DNA from: RUG14219 sp045538535 | GTDB lineage: Bacteria; Cyanobacteriota; Vampirovibrionia; Gastranaerophilales; Gastranaerophilaceae | NCBI GenBank assembly: GCA_045538535.1 | Contig: JAZSRN010000001.1 | Span: forward strand, 1 to 7,135 | Direction: 5' to 3' | DNA: 7,135 nt | Part shown: piece by piece, positions 1-4,682 of the stretch | Layout of the letters: every line of letters begins with the position of its first letter | Numbering within the stretch: position 1 is the first letter of the stretch | The notes under the pieces: generated by a model | The model's input: the letters and a program-made list of their open reading frames with translations, nothing else | Database searches by the model: none | Told to the model about the DNA's origin: nothing | Translations under genes and position numbers: made by a program

Positions 1-46
1 TTCCCGCATTTTCGGTAGGGCTGGGTTCACCAAGCCGAGCAGAGGA

Positions 47-811
47 ATGAGCACGAAGTGCGAAAGTCGAACACGCGTCTGTCGAAACCGCGCTTTCGAC
101 AGCAAGTGTGAGCGGTTCCGTTTATCGCGAGGCGCAGTAGCTAGTTCGGGTACAAAGGCAGCCTTTACCCTCGCCGAAGTCCTTATCACCCTAGCAATTG
201 TCGGGGTTGTAGCGGCGTTGACGTTGCCGAACTTAATTGCCGATTACAAAAAGAAATCAGATGTTGTTAAATTGAAAAAAGCCTACACAACACTACAGCA
301 AGCTTTTCGACGTTCAGAAGTTGACAATGGCTTTTCTGAAAACTGGGATTTGCCAGATACCGTAGGTGTAGAGGCTTATTGGGAAAAATATTGGAAACCA
401 TATTTTAACAATCCTACTCGGTGTTTGACTACTACTGAATGTGGTTTTAAATCAAGTGGTCCTTATACCAATTTAAATGGAAATACTTGTCAATTGGGTG
501 TTACTCCAAACCGTACTAGAGTAATTTTTTCTTTAAGTGATGGAACTATGTATATAATTCTGACAGCAAATGGTGATGGCGATGGCGGTTGGGCTAGTAG
601 TAATCATATTTATGTTGATATTAATGGTTCAAAAAAACCCAATGTACTAGGCCGTGATGTATTTCAATTTGAAAGAGTAAATGGTAAAGGGATTATGCCA
701 TTGGGGTATAATTATACTGATGAAATTATTGAACGTGATTGTTCATTAAATGGTACGGGTACCACTTGCGCTCGTAAAATTATGAGTGAAGGTTGGGAAA
801 TGAATTATTAG
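47..811 (+). CDS. type IV pilin-like / pseudopilin protein with prepilin N-terminal methylation motif
   Basis: Likely a secreted, membrane-anchored pilin or pseudopilin of a type IV pilus / type II secretion-like machine. Residues 36-48 (TKAAFTLAEVLIT) match the prepilin peptidase site: cleavage would fall at A39|F40, F40 would be N-methylated, and E44 is the conserved Glu+5. Residues 40-63 form the hydrophobic assembly helix. After it come an amphipathic stretch and a Cys-containing C-terminal head, giving a mature protein of about 215 residues. The 39-residue leader is unusually long, very basic and Cys-containing. No alternative in-frame start lies between ATG 47 and the motif, and the frame stays open leftwards to base 2, so the real start may lie outside the window. 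AGAGGA directly abuts the ATG, too close for a normal ribosome site. Composition drops from about 55% GC (1-240) to under 40% right after the helix. The pilin class is secure; the start and the exact machine are not. Confidence 0.8.
   Translation: MSTKCESRTRVCRNRAFDSKCERFRLSRGAVASSGTKAAFTLAEVLITLAIVGVVAALTLPNLIADYKKKSDVVKLKKAYTTLQQAFRRSEVDNGFSENWDLPDTVGVEAYWEKYWKPYFNNPTRCLTTTECGFKSSGPYTNLNGNTCQLGVTPNRTRVIFSLSDGTMYIILTANGDGDGGWASSNHIYVDINGSKKPNVLGRDVFQFERVNGKGIMPLGYNYTDEIIERDCSLNGTGTTCARKIMSEGWEMNY
79..102. repeat. 9-bp perfect inverted repeat inside the pilin leader
   Basis: CTGTCGAAA (79-87) and TTTCGACAG (94-102) are perfect reverse complements around a 6-base loop. ACAC (71-74) and GTGT (106-109) could extend the structure past an internal loop. 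It lies within the GC-rich 5' part of the pilin reading frame, where it dictates odd Cys/Arg-rich leader residues. This suggests a DNA or RNA element first and coding sequence second. There is no T-tract, so it is not a terminator. Its function is unknown. Confidence 0.6.
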
Positions 812-883
812 TGAGAATTTAATTCAAATCGCAAAATGGACAAGAGATGGACATGAAATATTTACTAAACCCTTTAAAATAAC

Positions 884-899
884 TGGGCGATACGTGACT
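884..899 (-). repeat. 16-bp direct repeat of the tRNA-Val 3' end (possible attachment-site remnant)
   Basis: The bases here (TGGGCGATACGTGACT) are identical to 948-963, the 3' end of the tRNA-Val gene from T-loop position 58 through the discriminator base, in the same orientation. The match stops at both sides. A tRNA 3'-end fragment placed downstream of an intact tRNA is the usual footprint of tyrosine-recombinase integration. Only 48 bases separate the copies and no integrase is visible. It could therefore be a remnant after excision, the border of an element lying further left, or a chance duplication. Confidence 0.55.
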
Positions 900-917
900 G
901 TCTTGCTCACTCGCGCT

Positions 918-944
918 AAAAAAGGGAAGTTTTACCTTCCCTTT
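918..944 (-). terminator. intrinsic terminator downstream of tRNA-Val
   Basis: A perfect 9-bp stem AAAGGGAAG (921-929) / CTTCCCTTT (936-944) encloses a 6-base loop. Read on the - strand it ends in a run of six T, starting 4 bases after the tRNA discriminator. On the + strand the stem is followed by ATTT, so it may also stop read-through from the pilin gene, which ends about 110 bases upstream. Confidence 0.8.
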
Positions 945-947
945 ATT

Positions 948-1020
948 TGGGCGATACGTGACTCGAACACGTGACCCCCACAATGTCGATGTGATGCGCT
1001 ACCAACTGCGCTAATCGCCC
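948..1020 (-). tRNA. tRNA-Val (anticodon GAC)
   Basis: The - strand folds into a complete 73-nt cloverleaf. It has acceptor stem GGGCGAT/ATCGCCC, D-arm GCGC-AGTTGGTA-GCGC, a 5-bp anticodon stem TCACA/TGTGG (one T-G pair), loop TCGACAT with GAC at 34-36, a 5-nt variable loop, T-arm ACGTG-TTCGAGT-CACGT, and discriminator A. GAC reads Val codons GUC/GUU. The CCA end is not encoded and must be added after transcription. Position 33 is C instead of the almost universal U, while the rest of the loop matches bacterial tRNA-Val(GAC). A terminator follows directly. The gene appears to be transcribed alone; I see no clear promoter in the AT-rich bases 1021-1110. Confidence 0.95.
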
Positions 1021-1116
1021 TTATTTAATTTTATTGATTGTTTTATCAAAACACGTAACAAAATTAAATCAGTTACTACATAATATGAAAGATTGTCTTT
1101 GATGTCAATAGATAAT

Positions 1117-1157
1117 ATTAAAATTCAGGCGCTAATGTTTGTGGATAGCAGCCTGAA
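1117..1157 (-). terminator. probable intrinsic terminator of the His-rich protein gene
   Basis: TTCAGGC (1124-1130) pairs with GCCTGAA (1151-1157), and GCTA/TAGC extends the stem inward past a single bulged base. On the - strand the hairpin is followed by TTTTAATATT. It lies 25 bases beyond the stop of the 1182-1505 gene and about 100 bases before the tRNA gene, so it should separate the two transcripts. The other bases of 1021-1181 hold only AT-rich spacer. Confidence 0.6.
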
Positions 1158-1181
1158 ATAAAAGAATATTCGGATTTACTT

Positions 1182-1505
1182 TTAAAATCTTATTGGAATA
1201 CCTACGTTTACATATCCTCCGTTGTTGTAATGCGGATATTCGTGGTATGTGTGATAGTCGTGCCAACCTAATCGGCAATTGCAGCGATAAGGATATCTCC
1301 AGTAGTCATATCGGTTAAATACTCCGCCAATGTTGATGTATGCTGTGTTATGCCTTCGGTGTATTCTTGGTGGCATGTGATGATGATGCCCTCGTCCGCT
1401 ATGTATCGCGGGGCCTCTATGCGGACCATGGTTCGGTGCGGCAAATGCGGGAGTTATCATGCCCAAAATTGCTAAAATACCTACAAAAGTAAAAATCTTT
1501 TTCAT
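1182..1505 (-). CDS. small secreted His-rich protein, unknown function
   Basis: This 107-residue protein begins with a clear Sec signal peptide: MKK, a hydrophobic core at residues 4-19, and a cleavage site AFA|AP after residue 22. The mature part of about 85 residues has nine His within residues 26-52, including HHHH at 40-43, and four more His at 82-92. It also has a close Cys pair (C75, C77) and many Tyr, Arg and Gly residues. Such composition could bind metal ions in the periplasm or at the cell surface, but that is inference; I recognise no family. The start is supported by GAGG (1513-1516) 7 bases upstream of ATG 1505. The gene begins 67 bases after the CheR-like gene stops, with no terminator between, so the two may be co-transcribed. 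A hairpin terminator follows. Confidence 0.75.
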   Translation of the reverse strand: MKKIFTFVGILAILGMITPAFAAPNHGPHRGPAIHSGRGHHHHMPPRIHRRHNTAYINIGGVFNRYDYWRYPYRCNCRLGWHDYHTYHEYPHYNNGGYVNVGIPIRF

Positions 1506-1572
1506 TTCCTAACCTCAACTTTCAATAATAGAACGAATTTGAATTTTATTTGTTCATTAAAGGTTAATTTTT

Positions 1573-2601
1573 TTAAAATTTTATCTTTTGCCAAATATTT
1601 GCCTTTAAATCTCCGTCGTCATTAATCGGTCTGAAGCCATATTTCAAAAGAGTTTCTCTGACCAAGTCGGTGTCCATTGTCTGTAATGTCTCATCTTTTC
1701 CCATTACTAAATAACCGCCGTCACATAAACTATCTCTAAATTTTTGAATAAGGCTTGAACAAATTATTTCAGCATCTTTTTTGAGTTGTCTGTAATAAAA
1801 ATTTGTATCTTCTGTAATTAAGTGATAAATTGTGTTTCTAAATAAAATAGCCTCGGCTTTTTCGTCTTGTGTAATTTTGTCAATGTCTCGGATATCTAAT
1901 TGCATAAAAGAGCAATTTTCAGCTTTGCCGTCACGTAATCGGAATCCTTGTGCGTCAAAGTTTAGAGGCCAAGCTTTAAAATATTTTTTGACAAACCATT
2001 CTGAAACTCTTTGTCCGATTGATTTTTTTTGGCTAGGGAATATTTCATCTGTTGCTTCAAAATATTCTTCGAAAAGTTTTTTGTATTTGAGTTCTTGCTC
2101 TGTTAGCGGTCTGTCGATAGGTGTCCATAAATACATGTCATTGAAGGGTTCAAAATTATACGGTGAAATATAACCGGATGGCACTTTTTGAGGTTTTTGT
2201 AAAATGTAATGTCTGCTTTGTGCATATTTAACTGATTCTTTGCTTAGGTCAATTCCAATGATTTGTATTTTGTCTTTTACATCGTCCAAAAGCATACTGA
2301 ATGATACTGCTTCTTCTCCTGTAGAACAACCTGCTGAAATGATTTTAAGTTTATCTTTTTGGCCGAAGTTTTCAAGCAATAGTTTTTTTAATATTTCGTC
2401 GGTTTCTATTTCTCTAAAAAATGAAGTTTGGTGGCGTAATGTATCAATGCCGTTTTTTGCATATTTTTCGGTCCACAAGCGTGCGCCGAATGTTACTGTG
2501 TCACAATTATTCGGCTGTGTGAAATTGGTACTTAAAGAGGTACCGTTTTGTATTTGTTTGAGTTTGTATGTTCTATATGTAGGGGTGTTTAATATTATCA
2601 T
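1573..2601 (-). CDS. CheR-like SAM-dependent methyltransferase
   Basis: A 342-residue protein with the landmarks of the chemoreceptor glutamate methyltransferase family. These are TSFFRE (59-64), the SAM-binding motif ISAGCSTGEE (88-97), the acidic SAM-contact loop GIDLS (116-120), LDIRD (235-239), FRN (254-256, as in CheR FCRN), and GGYLVMGKDE (295-304). Known CheR proteins methylate receptor glutamates using S-adenosylmethionine. Here the N-terminal helical CheR domain is absent or strongly diverged. About 100 residues (131-230) separate motif II from the LDIRD motif, more than in typical CheR. No chemotaxis gene lies nearby, so the substrate is open. I chose ATG 2601: the only longer start, GTG 2667, lies inside the terminator hairpin of the upstream protease gene. 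No good Shine-Dalgarno precedes ATG 2601. The methyltransferase fold is secure; the role in chemotaxis is unproven. Confidence 0.82.
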   Translation of the reverse strand: MIILNTPTYRTYKLKQIQNGTSLSTNFTQPNNCDTVTFGARLWTEKYAKNGIDTLRHQTSFFREIETDEILKKLLLENFGQKDKLKIISAGCSTGEEAVSFSMLLDDVKDKIQIIGIDLSKESVKYAQSRHYILQKPQKVPSGYISPYNFEPFNDMYLWTPIDRPLTEQELKYKKLFEEYFEATDEIFPSQKKSIGQRVSEWFVKKYFKAWPLNFDAQGFRLRDGKAENCSFMQLDIRDIDKITQDEKAEAILFRNTIYHLITEDTNFYYRQLKKDAEIICSSLIQKFRDSLCDGGYLVMGKDETLQTMDTDLVRETLLKYGFRPINDDGDLKANIWQKIKF

Positions 2602-2651
2602 AATATTGTTTTTAAAATCTGAACAAAATTTTTTTTGATATAAGAATTGAT

Positions 2652-2688
2652 AAAAGTGGTGCGGCACTTTCTCAAAAGTGCCGCACCA
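2652..2688 (-). terminator. strong hairpin terminator of the S41 protease gene
   Basis: A perfect 14-bp stem (2657-2670 with 2675-2688; core GGTGCGGCACTTT) closes a CTCA loop. On the - strand it is followed by CTTTTATC. It starts 20 bases after the protease stop codon and precedes the CheR-like gene, so the two are separate transcription units. Because the stem is symmetrical and GC-rich it is easily the most stable hairpin in this part of the window. Confidence 0.85.
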
Positions 2689-2708
2689 GTGATAGTTTTA
2701 ATTATTTA

Positions 2709-3938
2709 TTATCTTTGATATTGTTGTGCAATTGATTCTCCGTTTGTCATTTTTGTTAGAACTTCAATTGCTTTTTTCAATTGAACGTCATCTTTGTTTT
2801 TGATGTTTTCTTCAGTCAATTCAACTTTGATATCCGGTGCAATACCTTTCTTGTTGATATCAGTGCCGTTTGGAGTTAAATATTTTTGGATTGTTATATT
2901 AATTCCGGCATCGTGCGGTAATCTGTTAATTTCTTGTACCAATCCTTTGCCAAAAGATTGTTCACCTATAACAATTCCGCGATGGTTGTCTTTTATTGCA
3001 CCTGAGAAGATTTCGCTTGCCGATGCTGAACCTTTATTTATCAATACTACAAGCGGTTTTTTTGTGTAAACAACATTTGAAGCTCTTTGGGTTTCTTTGT
3101 AGCCGTCTCTGTCAACGGTGCTAACAATAGTTCCACCGTTTAAAAACATATCCGAAATATAAATGGCATTTGTTAACAATCCGCCCGGATTTGAGCGAAG
3201 GTCAACGATAAATCCTTTTTTGTCTTTGGAGTTGTTTAGTATATCACCAAACTCTTTTGCAGCATTTCTGCTTATAAAAGAACTTAGGCGGATATAACAC
3301 AAGTCGTTAGGGATAACCGTTTCAATTGGTGTTTTTTGTGAAATAGATTTTACTTCAATTTCTGCCCTTGTAATTGTATATTTTTTAGGTTCATTATCTT
3401 TTCTTTTTATTAATAATGTAACCGTTGTTCCTTCTTGGCCACGTATTTTGTCGGCAGCTTTGTCAATTGTAATTCCTTTTGTGCTGACGCCGTCAATTTC
3501 AAGGATTTCGTCATCCGCCAATAATCCTGCTTTTTCGGCCGGTGTGTCTTCTATCGGTGCAATTACCATCAATTTACCGTCTTTTACATCTATTTGAATG
3601 CCGATACCTTTTAGCGAACCTTTGATTGAACTTGTTTCTTCTGCAAATTCTTTAGGGTCAAGAAATTTTGTGTATGGGTCGTTTAAACTTGCAATCATTG
3701 TATTAATTGCAACGTATGCATCCTCGTTTGTTTTTATTTGACCGTCGTATTTGTGACGCCACTTGTGCCAATTTTGGTCGTTGTTAGTTTCGTCTACATA
3801 TTTTATGTTTATTAATCTCCATACTTGATCGTACAAATCAACAGGAGTGGTTGCCATTACATTGTCTTTTATAACCCATCCGGTTAAAAATAGAAATGTT
3901 CCGATTGCAATAATACTTTTTTTCATAAATTTTCTCAT
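2709..3938 (-). CDS. ctpA: C-terminal processing protease, S41 family, CtpA type
   Basis: A 409-residue serine protease acting outside the cytoplasmic membrane. S41 enzymes cut near the C-termini of envelope proteins, and the cyanobacterial/plastid CtpA matures photosystem II D1. In order it has a signal/anchor segment (about residues 5-22, possible cleavage VMA|TT), a helical N-domain with the family motif LNDPYTKF (85-92), a PDZ domain (about 105-190, GIGIQID to LLIKRK), and the tail-specific protease core. The core holds DLRSNPGG (246-253), GSASASEIFSG (303-313) with nucleophile S306, and SFGKG (328-332) with K331, the expected 25 residues later. Length and order match bacterial CtpA/CtpB. 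A TTG at 3959 would extend the frame by 7 residues but overlaps the GGAGG ribosome site (3953-3957). ATG 3938 is preferred, although its 14-base spacing is long; ATG 3926 is possible. Photosynthetic substrates are not implied. Confidence 0.92.
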   Translation of the reverse strand: MRKFMKKSIIAIGTFLFLTGWVIKDNVMATTPVDLYDQVWRLINIKYVDETNNDQNWHKWRHKYDGQIKTNEDAYVAINTMIASLNDPYTKFLDPKEFAEETSSIKGSLKGIGIQIDVKDGKLMVIAPIEDTPAEKAGLLADDEILEIDGVSTKGITIDKAADKIRGQEGTTVTLLIKRKDNEPKKYTITRAEIEVKSISQKTPIETVIPNDLCYIRLSSFISRNAAKEFGDILNNSKDKKGFIVDLRSNPGGLLTNAIYISDMFLNGGTIVSTVDRDGYKETQRASNVVYTKKPLVVLINKGSASASEIFSGAIKDNHRGIVIGEQSFGKGLVQEINRLPHDAGINITIQKYLTPNGTDINKKGIAPDIKVELTEENIKNKDDVQLKKAIEVLTKMTNGESIAQQYQR

Positions 3939-3969
3939 ATATTGTATTGTTTCCTCCAAATCCCCTTAA

Positions 3970-3999
3970 AATATAACCATAAACTTTCTTATTTGTAAG
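3970..3999 (-). promoter_or_regulatory. candidate promoter for the S41 protease gene
   Basis: On the - strand CTTACA (3999-3994, 4 of 6 to the -35 consensus) is 18 bases from TATATT (3975-3970, 5 of 6 to the -10). It lies about 30 bases before the protease start. The surrounding sequence is so AT-rich that chance matches are likely. The rest of 3960-4097 is spacer with no other signal I can support. Confidence 0.35.
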
Positions 4000-4097
4000 A
4001 TGTTTTTTTGTGAAAAAAGTTTCCGACCGAAGTTAAGGATATAAAATAAAGGTCTTTTGAATTATGATACCACAATTTTTTAAAAAATAAAATAATG

Positions 4098-4135
4098 TTA
4101 ATAAAAAGGCCTTGATGTTGTTTTCAAGACCTTTT
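4098..4135 (-). terminator. intrinsic terminator of the zinc-ribbon gene
   Basis: The arms 4104-4115 and 4124-4135 pair over 12 positions around an 8-base loop. Read on the - strand the single non-Watson-Crick position is a U-G pair, whereas on the + strand it would be a C-A mismatch. The hairpin is therefore built for the - strand. It is followed by TATTAACATT and starts 23 bases after the stop of the 4159-4437 gene. Confidence 0.8.
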
Positions 4136-4158
4136 GTTGTTGTATTATCTAATTTTTA

Positions 4159-4437
4159 TTAAGCTTGTTCATCTTTGTGTGCAAAACAATCTTTGCAATA
4201 AACTTCTTTTCCTGGGATAGGTTTGAAAGGTACTTGAGTTTGTGCTCCGCATTTTGAACAAACTGCATCATACATTCTGCGTTGTCTTCGGTTGTTTTGT
4301 CTTCTTTGTTTTCTGCAAGCAGGGCATCTTTTTGGTTTGTTTACAAGTCCTTTTTCTGCGTAGAATTCTTGCTCACCCGCCGTAAAGACGAATTCTGCCT
4401 GACAATCTTCACAGATGAGTTTTTCATCTTGGTACAT
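4159..4437 (-). CDS. double zinc-ribbon protein (zf-trcl-like plus CxxC-x17-CxxC)
   Basis: A 92-residue, probably cytoplasmic protein made of two Cys4 zinc-ribbon units. The first uses C9-x2-C12 and C38-x2-C41 with 25 residues between pairs, resembling the 'probable zinc-ribbon' family often found in short bacterial proteins. The second uses C60-x2-C63 and C81-x2-C84 with exactly 17 residues between pairs and the inner PFKPIPGKEVYC signature of the CxxC-x17-CxxC domain. A very basic linker (residues 42-54, nine Arg/Lys) joins them and suggests nucleic acid binding, which is inference. All eight Cys are present. The start is well supported: AGGAG (4445-4449) lies 7 bases before ATG 4437, with a promoter upstream and a terminator downstream. 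It is monocistronic. The exact function of the family is not known to me. Confidence 0.88.
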   Translation of the reverse strand: MYQDEKLICEDCQAEFVFTAGEQEFYAEKGLVNKPKRCPACRKQRRQNNRRQRRMYDAVCSKCGAQTQVPFKPIPGKEVYCKDCFAHKDEQA

Positions 4438-4505
4438 TTTTGGTCTCCTAAATTTTGGTATCTGTCTAAAAGAAATCTGTGGAATACATTTCTCTTAATC
4501 TTCAT

Positions 4506-4534
4506 ATTATAAACTATTTTTCAAAAATTTGCAA
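4506..4534 (-). promoter_or_regulatory. sigma-70-type promoter for the zinc-ribbon gene
   Basis: On the - strand TTGCAA (4534-4529, 4 of 6) is 17 bases from a perfect TATAAT (4511-4506). Transcription would start near 4499, leaving a 5' leader of about 60 bases that carries the AGGAG ribosome site. It lies in the divergent region 4438-4682 shared with the TPR gene. Confidence 0.6.
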
Positions 4535-4618
4535 TAGCAAATTAATAAATCTTTGACTTTATGCCTAAAAACCTTAAATAAAAAATAAAGATTTCATCCG
4601 AAAGTATGAGTTCTAAAG

Positions 4619-4646
4619 TTGAATTTTAATGTATAGTAACTATAAA
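4619..4646 (+). promoter_or_regulatory. sigma-70-type promoter for the TPR protein gene
   Basis: TTGAAT (4619-4624, 4 of 6) is 16 bases from TATAAA (4641-4646, 5 of 6). An overlapping alternative -10, TATAGT, lies at 4632-4637. Transcription would begin near 4653, just before the 30-base leader with GAGAGG (4666-4671), which lies 11 bases before ATG 4683. AGACT (4650-4654) and AGTCT (4676-4680) could pair across that ribosome site, but the stem is only 5 bp and I do not claim regulation. Confidence 0.5.
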
Positions 4647-4682
4647 ATCAGACTCGGGTGAAATAGAGAGGTAGTAGTCTAA

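Noticed and set aside
1021..1180. Promoter for the tRNA-Val gene
   Set aside because: TTGATA and several A/T-rich hexamers occur but none has both a fair -10 and suitable spacing; any call would be guesswork in such AT-rich DNA.
1832..2173. Open frame of 113 codons on the + strand
   Set aside because: It lies wholly inside the CheR-like gene on the opposite strand, has no ribosome site and reads as low-complexity antisense sequence.
2240..2638. Open frame of 132 codons on the + strand
   Set aside because: Antisense to the CheR-like gene and its terminator; its hydrophobic Ser/Phe-rich product is what AT-rich antisense DNA gives.
2602..2667. 22-residue N-terminal extension of the CheR-like gene from GTG 2667
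   Set aside because: The GTG lies inside the perfect hairpin that terminates the protease gene, and the extension has no ribosome site or family-like residues.
4650..4680. Riboswitch or ribosome-site-masking hairpin ahead of the TPR gene
   Set aside because: Only a 5-bp AGACT/AGTCT stem with a 21-base loop; too weak to claim.
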